A program made the translations under genes and the position numbers. From assembly GCF_005153485.1 (NCBI RefSeq), contig NZ_CP039740.1, forward strand, positions 1,429,001 through 1,493,000: a stretch of 64,000 bases of DNA. The letters run 5' to 3'. Below the pieces are notes generated by a model that was given only the letters and a program-made list of their open reading frames with translations, was not told the DNA's origin and did no database searches. The DNA comes from Pseudolabrys sp. FHR47. Its GTDB lineage: Bacteria; Pseudomonadota; Alphaproteobacteria; Rhizobiales; Xanthobacteraceae. Numbering within the stretch: position 1 is the stretch's first letter; every line of letters starts with the position of its first letter. This document shows, piece after piece, positions 18,110 to 29,590 of this stretch.

Positions 18110-20119
18110 GTGAGGGACGACCCGAACAATCTCGTCCGTCCTCAGGGTGACGATGGGCGCTACCGTCTGCTCGTCGAAGCCGTGACCGACTATGCCATCT
18201 GCATGCTCGATGCCGACGGAATCGTGTCGAGCTGGAATCCGGGCGCGCAGCGGTTCAAGGGCTACACCGCCGCTGAAATCATCGGTCAGCATTTCTCCCG
18301 TTTCTATACCGACGAAGATCGCGCAACGGGTTTGCCGGCGCGCGCTCTGGCGACTGCCCGCGACGAAGGCAAATTCGAAACCGAAGGTTGGCGTGTTCGT
18401 AAGGACGGCTCGCGCTTCTGGGCCTATGTCGTCATCCATCCGGTTCGCGAGCCCGACGGCTCGCTGGTCGGCTTCGCCAAGATCACTCGCGATCTCACAG
18501 AACGGAAACAGGCCGAAGAATCTCTGCGCCGGAGTCAGGAACAGTTCCGTCTGCTGGTGCAGGGCGTCACCGACTACGCCATCTATCTGCTCGATCCCGG
18601 CGGCTTCGTCAGCAACTGGAATCCCGGCGCGCAGCGCATCAAGGGCTACCGTCCCGAGGAGATCATCGGCCAGCACTTCTCGCGCTTTTATACGGAGGAG
18701 GATCGCGCGGCCGGATTGCCCGAGCGCGCGCTGTCGGTCGCTGCGCGGGAAGGCCGTTTCGAACGGGAAGGCGTGCGCCTGCGCAAGGACGGCTCGCGCT
18801 TCTTCGCCCATGTCATCATCGACGCGATCCGCGATGACGAGGGGAAACTGGCCGGCTTCGCCAAGATTACTCGCGACATCAGCGAGCGCCGCGAGGCGCA
18901 GGAGAAACTCGAGCGCACCCGCGAAGCGCTGGTGCAGGCGCAAAAGATGGAGGCCATCGGCCAGCTCACCGGCGGCGTGGCGCATGATTTCAACAATCTC
19001 TTGATGGCGGTGCTCGGCAGCCTCGAGCTGATGCGCAAGCGCCTGCCGGACGATCCGAGGCTCAAAGCGCTCTTGGAAAATGCCGTCAAGGGCGCCGAGC
19101 GGGGCACGGCGCTGACCAAGCGTATGCTGGCCTTTGCGCGCCGCCAGGAGATCAAGCAAGAATCGATCGACATTCCCAACCTGGTCCGCGGCATGGCCGA
19201 ACTGCTGCAGCGGACCTTGGGCAAATCGATCACGCTTGAAACACGTTTTCCGCTGGCGCTGAGCACAGTGATCGCGGATGCCAACCAGCTCGAGGTCGCG
19301 TTGCTCAACTTGGCGGTCAACGCCCGCGACGCGATGAACGACGATGGCGAGATCGTTATCGCGGCGCGCGACGAAATCGTCGGACCTGGTGAGACTTCAC
19401 TGAAGCCGGGCCGCTATGTGCGGCTGTCTGTCAGCGATAATGGCGTCGGCATGGACGAAGCGATATTGCGCCGCGCCATCGAGCCGTTCTTCACCACCAA
19501 GCAGCCCGGCAAGGGAACCGGCCTCGGCCTGTCGATGGTGCATGGATTGGCAGAGCAATTCGGTGGCCGCTTTGTACTGCGTAGTGTGCCGGGTGAGGGC
19601 ACAACGGCGGAACTGTGGCTGCCGGCCGACGAGTCCGCAAAGCAGGCGCCGGAGCCGACGACGCTGAGCCCCGAAAAAGAGATGCCGCCCCAGTCGCAAC
19701 TGGCTGTACTGGCGGTCGATGACGATCCGCTGGTGCTTACCAATACCGTTGGCATGCTCGAGGACCTCGGCCATGTCTGTTTCGCCGCGGCGTCGGCCGA
19801 CGAAGCCCTCGCGATCCTCGACGCGCAAGCCGGCATCGATCTTGTCGTCACCGATCAGATCATGCCGCACACCACGGGATTGCAGCTTGCCAAGGCGATC
19901 CGCAAGCGCTGGCCCGACCTGCCGATCATGCTGGCGACCGGTTACGCCGAGATCGACCCGGAGCAGGCCATGAAGCTGCCGCGGCTGTCCAAGCCCTTCA
20001 CCCAGGCCGAACTGGCGGCGGAAGTCGCCGGCCTCGGCCTGCGTTCGCGCAAGGGCGTGGCGGCCCAGGTGATCAACTTCCGCAGCGGCAACGGTGATCA
20101 CGCTAAAAACGGTGCTTAA
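18110..20119 (+). CDS. Hybrid sensor histidine kinase (PAS-PAS-HisKA-HATPase-REC)
   Basis: A 669-residue soluble kinase beginning with GTG. It has two tandem PAS domains (about 20-135 and 145-260) so alike that they must be an internal duplication; both carry GQHFSRFYT and RVRKDGSRF/RLRKDGSRF-like segments. The dimerisation domain has the phospho-acceptor H292 (GVAHDFNNLL), and the ATPase has N, G1 and G2 boxes (NLAVNARDAM, DNGVGMD, GKGTGLGLSMV). A C-terminal receiver has acceptor D582 (VVTDQIMP) and K in LSKPF. No membrane segment is seen, so it senses a cytoplasmic signal, perhaps via a PAS cofactor. It lies inside the dcw cluster between murG and murC on the same strand. No partner regulator is adjacent. 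Confidence 0.95.
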   Translation: MRDDPNNLVRPQGDDGRYRLLVEAVTDYAICMLDADGIVSSWNPGAQRFKGYTAAEIIGQHFSRFYTDEDRATGLPARALATARDEGKFETEGWRVRKDGSRFWAYVVIHPVREPDGSLVGFAKITRDLTERKQAEESLRRSQEQFRLLVQGVTDYAIYLLDPGGFVSNWNPGAQRIKGYRPEEIIGQHFSRFYTEEDRAAGLPERALSVAAREGRFEREGVRLRKDGSRFFAHVIIDAIRDDEGKLAGFAKITRDISERREAQEKLERTREALVQAQKMEAIGQLTGGVAHDFNNLLMAVLGSLELMRKRLPDDPRLKALLENAVKGAERGTALTKRMLAFARRQEIKQESIDIPNLVRGMAELLQRTLGKSITLETRFPLALSTVIADANQLEVALLNLAVNARDAMNDDGEIVIAARDEIVGPGETSLKPGRYVRLSVSDNGVGMDEAILRRAIEPFFTTKQPGKGTGLGLSMVHGLAEQFGGRFVLRSVPGEGTTAELWLPADESAKQAPEPTTLSPEKEMPPQSQLAVLAVDDDPLVLTNTVGMLEDLGHVCFAAASADEALAILDAQAGIDLVVTDQIMPHTTGLQLAKAIRKRWPDLPIMLATGYAEIDPEQAMKLPRLSKPFTQAELAAEVAGLGLRSRKGVAAQVINFRSGNGDHAKNGA

Positions 20120-20238
20120 CCCTTCATCCGCCTTGGTATTTCACCGATCTTCCCTTTTTCTCCGGCTTGCCATACACGGACGCATTGTAGTTCAGACGGT
20201 CCGCCCGCGCGGACGCCGGATGCAGGGATAGGCCTTCC

Positions 20239-21648
20239 ATGAAATTGCCGACCGAACTCGGACCGGTGCACTTCGTCGGCATCGGCGGTATTGGCATGAG
20301 CGGCATCGCCGAGGTGCTGATCAATCTCGGCTACACGGTGCGCGGTTCGGACGCCTCCGACAGCGCCAACGTCAAGCGTCTGCGCGAGAAGGGCGTCATC
20401 GTCGAGATCGGTCACAAGGCCGAGAACCTCGACGCCGCCGACGTCGTCGTTGTTTCTTCCGCGATCAAGCCGGACAACCCGGAACTGGTCGCGGCGCGCG
20501 CCAAGCGTTTGCCGGTGGTGCGCCGCGCCGAAATGCTCGCCGAGCTGATGCGGCTGAAATCCTGCGTCGCCATTGCCGGCACGCACGGCAAGACCACGAC
20601 GACCTCGATGGTCGCGACCTTGCTCGATTCCGGCGGCTTCGATCCGACGGTGATCAATGGCGGCATCATCAACGCCTACGGTACCAATGCGCGCCTCGGC
20701 GAGGGCGACTGGATGGTGGTCGAGGCCGACGAGTCCGACGGGACCTTCCTCAAGCTGCCGGCCGACATCGCCATCGTCACCAATGTCGATGCCGAGCACC
20801 TCGACCACTTCAAGACCTTCGCCGCCGTGCAGGAGGCCTTCATCCATTTCGTCGAGAACGTGCCGTTCTACGGTTTCGCGGTCATGTGCACCGACCATCC
20901 GATCGTGCAGCGCCTCGTCGGCCGCATCGCCGACCGCCGCATCATCACGTACGGCGAGAATGCGCAAGCCGACGTGCGCCTCGTCGATCTCGTCAACAAG
21001 GACGGCAAGCAGCAGTTCTCGGTCCTGTTCCGCGACCGCGACGGCGCCGAGGTGCATCGCATCACCAATCTTGAACTGCCGATGCCGGGTCGCCACAACG
21101 CGCTCAACGCCACCTCCGCGATCGCGGTGGCGCATGAACTCGGCATCGCCGACGACAAGATCCGCGCCGCGCTCGGCAAGTTCGGCGGCGTCAAGCGCCG
21201 CTTCACGAAAGTCGGTGAGTGGAACGGCGCCACCATCATCGACGATTACGGCCATCATCCGGTGGAGATCGCGGCGGTGTTGAAAGCCGCGCGCGAGTCG
21301 ACCAAGAACAAGGTCATCGCCGTGGTGCAGCCGCATCGCTACACGCGCCTCAAGACCCTGTTCGAGCCGTTCTCGACCTGCTTCAACGACGCCGACGCCG
21401 TTATCGTCGCCAATGTCTATGCCGCCGGCGAAGCGCCGATTGAAGGCGCCGATCGCGATCATCTGGTGCAGGCTTTGCGCGCGCGCGGCCATCGCAACGT
21501 GACGCCGCTCGACGGCCCGGAGCAGCTTGCCGGCATCGTCAAGGGCCTCGCCAAGCCGGGCGACTACGTCGTCTGCCTCGGCGCCGGCTCGATCTCGCAA
21601 TGGGCCTATGCGCTGCCGGGTGAACTTGCGGCGCTGGACTTAAAGTAA
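20239..21648 (+). CDS. murC: UDP-MurNAc--L-alanine ligase MurC
   Basis: A 469-residue Mur ligase that adds the first L-alanine to UDP-MurNAc. The N-terminal loop [15 protein letters not shown] binds UDP. The P-loop GTHGKTTT is at 114-121, and DEYGHHP-like [16 protein letters not shown] is present near residue 335. Its length is normal. A 119-base gap from the kinase gene contains no clear hairpin but probably carries its own ribosome site. murB follows four bases after its stop. Confidence 0.97.
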   Translation: MKLPTELGPVHFVGIGGIGMSGIAEVLINLGYTVRGSDASDSANVKRLREKGVIVEIGHKAENLDAADVVVVSSAIKPDNPELVAARAKRLPVVRRAEMLAELMRLKSCVAIAGTHGKTTTTSMVATLLDSGGFDPTVINGGIINAYGTNARLGEGDWMVVEADESDGTFLKLPADIAIVTNVDAEHLDHFKTFAAVQEAFIHFVENVPFYGFAVMCTDHPIVQRLVGRIADRRIITYGENAQADVRLVDLVNKDGKQQFSVLFRDRDGAEVHRITNLELPMPGRHNALNATSAIAVAHELGIADDKIRAALGKFGGVKRRFTKVGEWNGATIIDDYGHHPVEIAAVLKAARESTKNKVIAVVQPHRYTRLKTLFEPFSTCFNDADAVIVANVYAAGEAPIEGADRDHLVQALRARGHRNVTPLDGPEQLAGIVKGLAKPGDYVVCLGAGSISQWAYALPGELAALDLK

Positions 21649-21652
21649 AGCG

Positions 21653-22570
21653 ATGACCTTCCCCGATATCGTTCCCGACCTGAAAGCCCGCATGCCGGAA
21701 TTGCGCGGGCGCATGATGGCGAACCAGACGCTCGATCCGTACACCTGGTTTCGCGTCGGCGGCCCGGCGCAGGTGCTGTTCTCGCCGGAAGACCCGGACG
21801 ATCTTGCTTATTTCCTCAAGATGCTGCCGGCCGACGTGCCGGTGATGGTGATCGGCGCCGCCTCCAACACCATCGTGCGCGACGGCGGTGTGCCGGGCGT
21901 CGTTATCCGGCTCGGCCGCGGCTTCAACGACGTCGCCATCGAAGACGGCAACCGCGTGCGCTGCGGCGCCGGCATTCTCGATGTGCTGGTGGCGCGCGCC
22001 GCGCAGAAGGCCGCCATCGCCGGCCTCGCGTTTCTGTCCGGCATTCCCGGCACCATCGGCGGCGCGCTGCGCATGAACGGCGGCGCCTATGGCGGCGAGA
22101 CGAAGGACGTTCTCGTCGAGGCCTATGCCATCGACCGCCAGGGCAATCGCGTCACTTACGCGAACGCCGACATGGGCTTCTCTTATCGCCACTGCTCCGT
22201 GCCCGAGGATGTGATCTTCGTCGGCGCGTTGTTCCAGGGCAAAGCCGGCGACGCCGACGCCATCGCCGCCGAGATGGCCGACATCAAGGCCAAGCGCGAA
22301 GCCTCTCAGCCGCGCAATCGCACCGGCGGCTCGACTTTCAAGAATCCGCCCGGCCGTAATGCCTGGAAGCTGATCGACGAAGCCGGCTGCCGCGGCCTGA
22401 CCATCGGCGGCGCGCAGGTCTCCGAACTGCATTGCAACTTCCTCATCAATCTCGGCAACGCCACCGCCGCCGATATCGAGACGCTCGGCGAAACCGTGCG
22501 CGAACGCGTCAAGGCGCATTCCGGCATCGCGCTGGAATGGGAGATCAAGCGTATCGGTGAGAAGGCTTGA
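21653..22570 (+). CDS. murB: UDP-N-acetylenolpyruvoylglucosamine reductase MurB
   Basis: A 305-residue FAD enzyme that reduces UDP-GlcNAc-enolpyruvate to UDP-MurNAc with NADPH. The FAD-binding PCMH segment has [27 protein letters not shown] and [22 protein letters not shown]. The catalytic serine lies in [13 protein letters not shown] and the catalytic glutamate near the end in [12 protein letters not shown]. This is the short type I/II form usual in alphaproteobacteria. Normally ddl follows; here a gene on the other strand does. Confidence 0.97.
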   Translation: MTFPDIVPDLKARMPELRGRMMANQTLDPYTWFRVGGPAQVLFSPEDPDDLAYFLKMLPADVPVMVIGAASNTIVRDGGVPGVVIRLGRGFNDVAIEDGNRVRCGAGILDVLVARAAQKAAIAGLAFLSGIPGTIGGALRMNGGAYGGETKDVLVEAYAIDRQGNRVTYANADMGFSYRHCSVPEDVIFVGALFQGKAGDADAIAAEMADIKAKREASQPRNRTGGSTFKNPPGRNAWKLIDEAGCRGLTIGGAQVSELHCNFLINLGNATAADIETLGETVRERVKAHSGIALEWEIKRIGEKA

Positions 22571-22682
22571 GGCCGCGCGCGTTCACAATCTCCTGATCCG
22601 CGGCTCCTGCCAACTTCGCCCGTCAGTTCCGTCGCCAATGCGGCCCCGGACTTCGTTGCGCCTCATCCGGACCACCGCCGCG

Positions 22683-23480
22683 CTATCGATGTCGCCAAAC
22701 CTTCACGGCGGAAAGAAGCAGCAGGATTGCCAGCAGCGGGAGCAATACCCCGTTTGGCACGATGCCGAGCAACTTGCCTCCGATAAATGTGCCGAGGATC
22801 GAGCCTGCTGCCATGATCAGCAGAAAGACCCAATTCCGCCGTATGACGGAAAAATTCTGATCTTGGCTGTACCGCGTGAAGCCTGCGAGCATAGTGGGCA
22901 AGCTAATTGCCAGCGAGAGACTGCCTGCCAGTTTCATGTCGGTCCCGAACAAGAGTACGAGCGTGGGTATCAAGAACTCACCGCCTGCAACGCCGAGCAG
23001 CGACGCCACCACCCCAATTGCAAAACCTGCCACAACGCCCGCGATGACGAGTGCCGCGCCTGTAAACAACGTCCCGGTGGCGACAGCGTCGTGCGCGAAC
23101 GCGAGAACGCCAGCGATGACCACCAACAGTGCCGCAATAATGCGGTACAGCGTTTCCGATTTCAGCGCGGTAGCCCATGACGCGCCAACCCATGCACCGA
23201 CAAGGCTGCCAGCAAGCAAGTTCATGATGATCGGCCATTCTGCGCCGATCTGCGCGAAGGGTATGGTGCTGGCACGAAAAGGCAGCGCCGTTGCAACGAC
23301 GATGAGGCTGGTCGCCTTGTTGAGAATTACGGCTTCGAGCCCTTTAAATCCGAAGTAGCTGATGAGGACTGGTAACCGGAATTCGGCTCCCCCGAGGCCA
23401 ATAAGACCACCGAGAGTGCCTATCGCGGCGCCCGTGCCGAACGCGACGGATTCACGGTCTCGATTCGCAAATAGGGGCAC
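22683..23480 (-). CDS. Sulfite exporter TauE/SafE family membrane protein
   Basis: About 265 residues with seven to eight hydrophobic helices in two related halves, each with a glycine-rich loop (GGLIGLGGAEFRLPVLI and LLGVAGGEFLIPTLVLLFG). Family members export sulfite, sulfoacetate or other small anions; the substrate is unknown here. The frame runs back to an ATG at 23675, but the first 65 residues look non-coding. GTG 23480 (then PLFANRDRESVAFGTG) is the likely start. The gene is antisense to the dcw operon and sits where ddl is expected. Its base composition is visibly less GC-rich than murB or ftsQ. Confidence 0.85.
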   Translation of the reverse strand: MPLFANRDRESVAFGTGAAIGTLGGLIGLGGAEFRLPVLISYFGFKGLEAVILNKATSLIVVATALPFRASTIPFAQIGAEWPIIMNLLAGSLVGAWVGASWATALKSETLYRIIAALLVVIAGVLAFAHDAVATGTLFTGAALVIAGVVAGFAIGVVASLLGVAGGEFLIPTLVLLFGTDMKLAGSLSLAISLPTMLAGFTRYSQDQNFSVIRRNWVFLLIMAAGSILGTFIGGKLLGIVPNGVLLPLLAILLLLSAVKVWRHR

Positions 23481-23684
23481 GGAATCACCGGGCGGGCGCT
23501 GACGCGCAATTGAGAGAGAAGCCCGTTTCCCGTCGTGCCGGGTCGCTGCACGGCCCTGCTTACGGCAGCCCGTGGGGTGACCGAAACCATAGCAGCCCAG
23601 AGGCGGTCTAGCTAGGGAGCGGCAACGCGTCCTGGCATTGACCCGTCGTCGCTGCATTTGCAGATCGCGCCTCAATGCACAGGA

Positions 23685-23792
23685 CCGTAGCCCGGATGAA
23701 GCGCAGCGAAATCCGGGAGCGATTGAGAGTGCGGCTCCCGGATTGCGCCATTGGGCCGCGCTTCGCGGCCCTTGGCTTCATCCGGGCTACGG
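23685..23792. repeat. Long inverted repeat upstream of ftsQ
   Basis: An 18-base perfect terminal inverted repeat (ccgtagcccggatgaagc at 23685-23702 and its complement at 23775-23792) encloses further complementary segments (aatccgggagc with gctcccggatt; gggccgcg with cgcggccc). It is an interspersed element of a kind frequent in Bradyrhizobiaceae-like genomes. No gene is seen in the rest of 23481-24039; the ftsQ-ftsA-ftsZ promoter probably lies in 23800-24035. Confidence 0.85.
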
Positions 23793-24039
23793 CTATCTCC
23801 GGGCCTTGACCGGTACCATTTAGCCACCCGTTCGGAACTTTCCGTGACTCAAAAGCCACGGCGGTCAGAAGTTACCGAAGTGTCAGCCCAATCCGTCAAA
23901 CTTTACTAATCGTTTACCAAATGGCCGGAAGACTAGGTTGAAGCGGCGCCCCTTGTGCGCTGCGCCGGGTCCGTGCGCGCCTCGATAAGCGTGCGGCCCG
24001 CCGCCCCATCAGGGGCCAACGCTAGAAGAACCGGTTGCG

Positions 24040-24966
24040 ATGGATCGTCGGGGACACCTCGCTCAATCGATGGAAGGCAGCATCGGCCGCTCGCCCGGCC
24101 GCTGGCGGCGCTCGGCGCGCCGCTGGTTCAATGCGCTCGTCGATATCGACGTGCCGAGCGGCGCCGGCGCCGCGGCGGTCGCGACGCTGCTGCTCGGCAG
24201 CGTCTGCTACGGCGTCGTCAAGGGCAACCATGTCCCGACCATCACCGAGAACGTCCAGGCCATTTGCGATGCCGCTGCCACCGCGGCCGGCTTCGGTATT
24301 TCCGAAGTCGCGCTGACCGGCGAGCGCGAACTCAGCCGCGATGAAATCCTGAAAACCGCCGGCATCACCGACAGCACCTCGCTGCTGTTCCTCGACGCCG
24401 CGCAGGCGCGCGTGCGGCTGCTCACCAATCCGTGGATCGCCGAAGCCACCGTGCTCAAGCTTTATCCGGGCCGGCTGCGCATCGAGATCAAGGAGCGCGC
24501 GCCCTTCGCGTTGTGGCAGAAGGAGGCGCGCACCGCGCTGATCGCCGCCGACGGCACCGTGCTCGAGCCGGCCGTGCCGGAGCGTTTCGCCAAATTGCCG
24601 CTGGTCGTCGGCAACGGTGCTGCGCAGGCCGCGCCCGGCTTCCTCGATCTCGTCTCGCATTATCCGTCGGTATCGAAACGAATTCTTGCTTCGGTGCTGG
24701 TCGCCGAGCGGCGGTGGAATTTGCATCTCGCCAATGGCGTGGAAGTGCTGCTGCCGGAAGCCGACGCCGAAAAGGCGCTGCAGATGCTGACCGACCTCGA
24801 CCGCGACAAGAACCTGCTCGCCCGCGACATCGTCGTGGTCGACCTGCGTCTGTCCGACCGGGTCACGGTGCGGCTCTCGGATGCCGCCGCCGCCGCGCGC
24901 GATGAAGCTCTCAAGGCCGCCGACAAGGCGCGCAAGGCCAAGCAGCGCAAGGGGTCCGAAGCATGA
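24040..24966 (+). CDS. ftsQ: Cell division protein FtsQ
   Basis: A 308-residue bitopic divisome protein. A basic cytoplasmic part is followed by one membrane helix (residues about 45-63). A periplasmic POTRA domain (about 85-155, GFGISEVALTGERELSRDEIL) and the FtsQ beta domain follow (ATVLKLYPGRLRIEIKERAP, GTVLEP). It ends with a Lys/Ala-rich charged tail. ATG 24040 is the first; an internal ATG at 24070 is also possible. It overlaps ftsA by four bases. Confidence 0.94.
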   Translation: MDRRGHLAQSMEGSIGRSPGRWRRSARRWFNALVDIDVPSGAGAAAVATLLLGSVCYGVVKGNHVPTITENVQAICDAAATAAGFGISEVALTGERELSRDEILKTAGITDSTSLLFLDAAQARVRLLTNPWIAEATVLKLYPGRLRIEIKERAPFALWQKEARTALIAADGTVLEPAVPERFAKLPLVVGNGAAQAAPGFLDLVSHYPSVSKRILASVLVAERRWNLHLANGVEVLLPEADAEKALQMLTDLDRDKNLLARDIVVVDLRLSDRVTVRLSDAAAAARDEALKAADKARKAKQRKGSEA

Positions 24967-26285
24967 CCGTCCTTCGCTTCGGTCTTACCCCCAAGATGAA
25001 GCCGGTGTCGCCGCGACGCGCCGCCGTGGTTGCCGGTCTCGATCTCGGCACCTCGAAGGTGGTCTGCATGATCGCCCGCCTGGAGCCGCAGGCGCCGCAG
25101 GACGTACTGCGTCGTCGCAGCCACGGTGTCCGTATTCTGGGTTTCTCGCACACCGCCGCCAGCGGCATGAAAGCCGGGCAGGTGGTCGATCTCATTGAGG
25201 CCGAAGACGCCGTGCGGCAGGCCATCGACGTCGCCGAGAACATGGCCGGGGTGCAGCTCGAATCCGTCGTGGTGTCGTTGTCGGGCGGCCGCCTCGGCTC
25301 GGAACGCTTCATCGCCGATGTCGAATTGAACGGCGCCGCCGTCGCTGATGGCGATATCGCCCGCGTGCTGGCCGCCGCGTCGCGCCATTCGGTGCGCGAC
25401 GGCCGCGCCATCCTGCATTCGCTGCCCATCGGCTACGAACTGGACGCCGCCAAGGGCATCCGCGAGCCGCGCGGCATGCTCGGCCACCGCTTTGGCGTCG
25501 ACATGCACATGGTCACGGCCGATGTCGCCCCGGTTCGCAATCTGATGCTGACGGTCGAGCGCAGTCATCTCGAGGTCGAGGCCATGGTGGCCTCGCCTTA
25601 TGTGGCGGGTCTGGCCTGTTTAGCGGACGACGAGGCCGACCTCGGCGCCGCCTGCATCGATCTCGGCTCGGGCACGACCTCGATCGCCTTCTTCTCCGGC
25701 GGGCGCTTCGTCCATGCCGATGGCTTCGCGCTCGGCGCCCATCACGTCACGATGGACATCGCCCGCGGGCTGAACACGCGAATCGCAAGCGCCGAGCGAA
25801 TCAAGGCGATCTATGGCAGTGTTTTATCAGGTGGTTCGGACGAGCGGGACATGATCACGGTGCCGACGGTGGGCGACGACGAGCGGGAGCCGCCCGGCTT
25901 CGTGTCGCGTGCGTCTCTCGTGCGCATCATCAAGCCGCGGGTCGAGGAGATTCTCGAACTGGCGCGCGACCGTCTGGCGACCTCGCCCTTTGCCGCGGAG
26001 ACGCGGGCGCGGGTGGTGCTGACCGGTGGCGGCGCCCAGTTGCCGGGGCTGGCGGATCTGGCTTCCCGCATCCTGCGCCGTCCGGTGCGGATCGGGCGGC
26101 CGCTGGGACTTGCCGGGCTTCCCGAGGCGGCCAAGGGGCCGGCCTTTGCGGTGGCCGCCGGCCTGCTCGTGTATCCGCAGGCGGCGCATCTTGAGCACTT
26201 CGAGCCGCGGCGTACGCGGCAGCTGATGACCGGTACAGGCGGGTACATCTCACGGGTCGGACAGTGGTTACGCGAGAGTTTCTGA
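24963..26285 (+). CDS. ftsA: Cell division protein FtsA
   Basis: A 440-residue actin-like ATPase that tethers FtsZ to the membrane. It has the phosphate-1 motif VVAGLDLGTSKVVCMIAR, the 1C (SHS2) domain between, the phosphate-2 region LGAACIDLGSGTTSIAFFSGG and the adenosine motif VVLTGGGAQLPGLADLA. The C-terminal amphipathic membrane-targeting helix is YISRVGQWLRESF. It is coupled to ftsQ by ATGA overlap and followed by ftsZ after 27 bases. Confidence 0.97.
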   Translation: MTVLRFGLTPKMKPVSPRRAAVVAGLDLGTSKVVCMIARLEPQAPQDVLRRRSHGVRILGFSHTAASGMKAGQVVDLIEAEDAVRQAIDVAENMAGVQLESVVVSLSGGRLGSERFIADVELNGAAVADGDIARVLAAASRHSVRDGRAILHSLPIGYELDAAKGIREPRGMLGHRFGVDMHMVTADVAPVRNLMLTVERSHLEVEAMVASPYVAGLACLADDEADLGAACIDLGSGTTSIAFFSGGRFVHADGFALGAHHVTMDIARGLNTRIASAERIKAIYGSVLSGGSDERDMITVPTVGDDEREPPGFVSRASLVRIIKPRVEEILELARDRLATSPFAAETRARVVLTGGGAQLPGLADLASRILRRPVRIGRPLGLAGLPEAAKGPAFAVAAGLLVYPQAAHLEHFEPRRTRQLMTGTGGYISRVGQWLRESF

Positions 26286-26312
26286 CCCCGCGAACAATCA
26301 AAGGCAGATAAC

Positions 26313-28007
<1,695 letters not shown>

Positions 28008-28013
28008 CAATTC

Positions 28014-28047
28014 GGCTGCCCCGCCAATACCTTGCGGCGGGGCAGCC
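28014..28047 (+). terminator. Hairpin after ftsZ
   Basis: ggctgccccgcc (28014-28025) pairs with the complementary arm at 28035-28047 across a nine-base loop, seven bases after the ftsZ stop. A short T-run (ttatttta) lies about 25 bases further on rather than directly behind the stem. It is a likely transcription end of the division operon. Confidence 0.7.
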
Positions 28048-28409
28048 GACCGACTACCGAACCTGCCTTATTTTACTAAGCAACTGTATTAATTATAGTT
28101 TTTGTGCTCTAGCGGCGTTAGGGCCGCGTCTATCCCGTCCCCTCGGTAGGGTAAATAAGACATCACCACAGCCGCCCATTCGTAAATTGCGGCGAAAAAG
28201 AGTAACAGTCCGTAAGAAACCGTGTCTTGGACGGTCCCGGCCAGGGGCCTAAGTTTCGGGCGCGGAAGGGGCTTTTCCGGTCTCCGGGGGGATCGGCCAC
28301 ATCTGCAAGACATTTTAAGCGTAGGCGAAAATGTGGCCTCGCGTAGGACTGAAGCGGGATCGCCAAAGTGCCGCAAGGCGCGCGGGCGGTTTTTGCGGAA
28401 TAGGGGTCG
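28048..28409. other. Intergenic region upstream of lpxC
   Basis: A 362-base gap, with AT-rich sequence at 28068-28110 (tattttactaagcaactgtattaattatag) that is a good candidate for a promoter. A 63-residue frame at 28222-28413 has no recognisable features and is not called. lpxC is therefore likely transcribed separately from ftsZ. Confidence 0.4.
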
Positions 28410-29366
28410 ATGAAGGGCGCTAAGCAAACCACCCTCCGTGACGAAGTGACCGTCACCGGTGTCGGTGTACACTCCGGGCGCAACGTCACGCTGGCGCTGC
28501 TGCCGGCGGATGATGACGCTGGTATCGTTTTCCGTCGCGTCGACGCCGAGGGTAACATTGAGCGCCAGGTCCGCGCCGACGTCCGCGCCGTGACCGCCAC
28601 CGAATTTGCCACCGTTCTGGGCGACACTGCAGGCCCTCTGTGCTCGACCGCCGAACATCTTCTCGCTGCGCTGCGCGGCCTTCAGGTCGACAACGTCATC
28701 GTCGAAATCGACGGCCCGGAAGTGCCGATCATGGACGGCAGCGCCATGCCGTTCGTCGAGGCGCTGGATCAGGCCGGTCTCACCGATCGCGCGCTGCCGC
28801 GCCGTTTCATCGAAGTCATCAAGCCGGTGCAGGTCGTGAAGGACAAGTCCTTCGGCGAACTGCGCCCCTATGAGCATGGTTTCCGCGTCGAGGCCGAAAT
28901 CGAGTTCGATCATCCGCTGATCGGCAAGCAGACTCTCGACGTCGATCTGACGCCGGACACCTTCCGCAACGAGATCGCTCGCGCCCGCACCTTCGGCTTC
29001 ATGAAAGATGTTTCGAAGCTGTGGAGCGCCGGCTATGCGCTCGGTGCCTCGATCGACAATACGCTCGTGATCTCGGAAGACCGGGTGCTCAACCCGGAAG
29101 GTCTGCGCTACGCCGACGAATTCGTGCGCCATAAGGCGCTGGATGCGATCGGCGATCTGGCGCTGGCCGGTCTGCCGCTGATCGGCGCCTACAAGACGGT
29201 CCGCGGTGGCCACAAGCTCAACAATGCGGTGCTGACCGCGCTCATGAACAACACCGCCGCCTGGCGGGTGGTCGAGGCCCCGGTGGAGCGCACCGTGCGT
29301 CCGCGCGGCCGCGCCGATCTCGCCGCCGGTGTACCGGCTGCGGCTTTCGGTCCCGAGGTTTCCTGA
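28410..29366 (+). CDS. lpxC: UDP-3-O-acyl-GlcNAc deacetylase LpxC
   Basis: A 318-residue zinc deacetylase, the committed step of lipid A synthesis in the cytoplasm. The catalytic E82 and zinc ligand H83 lie in CSTAEHLLAALRG, zinc ligands H241 and D245 in HKALDAIGDLALAG, and general acid H268 in VRGGHKLNNAV. Duplicated domains and length are typical. Position after ftsZ is conserved in many proteobacteria. It has its own upstream region rather than tight coupling to ftsZ. Confidence 0.98.
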   Translation: MKGAKQTTLRDEVTVTGVGVHSGRNVTLALLPADDDAGIVFRRVDAEGNIERQVRADVRAVTATEFATVLGDTAGPLCSTAEHLLAALRGLQVDNVIVEIDGPEVPIMDGSAMPFVEALDQAGLTDRALPRRFIEVIKPVQVVKDKSFGELRPYEHGFRVEAEIEFDHPLIGKQTLDVDLTPDTFRNEIARARTFGFMKDVSKLWSAGYALGASIDNTLVISEDRVLNPEGLRYADEFVRHKALDAIGDLALAGLPLIGAYKTVRGGHKLNNAVLTALMNNTAAWRVVEAPVERTVRPRGRADLAAGVPAAAFGPEVS

Positions 29367-29590
29367 GCCTTTTCGGGCTGCCGGACGCAGATCGGTCCCA
29401 AGCGGGCCGAACCGCCTTAATCCCGGCCGATTGTACCCCTAATCGCAGTTCCAGCCGGGCTTCTGCCGGTCAACCGTGCCGGTTGGCGCGGGCCGGGCTG
29501 TCCGTTAAGGATACGGGGAGGCGAGCCTCCTACAATGGACGGCCGGGGGATTAGAATTTCCAAATTGGTGTGTCGACGGATCGAGCCGGA

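Noticed and set aside
20116..21600. 494-residue minus-strand frame across murC
   Set aside because: Shadow frame of murC; residue composition (Asp/Gly/Val/His rich) is typical of antisense high-GC frames.
28222..28413. Possible 63-residue gene before lpxC
   Set aside because: No ribosome site and Arg/Gly-rich low-complexity content in a likely leader region.
28089..29213. 374-residue minus-strand frame across lpxC
   Set aside because: It is the mirror of the lpxC coding frame in high-GC DNA; lpxC motifs are certain on the plus strand.
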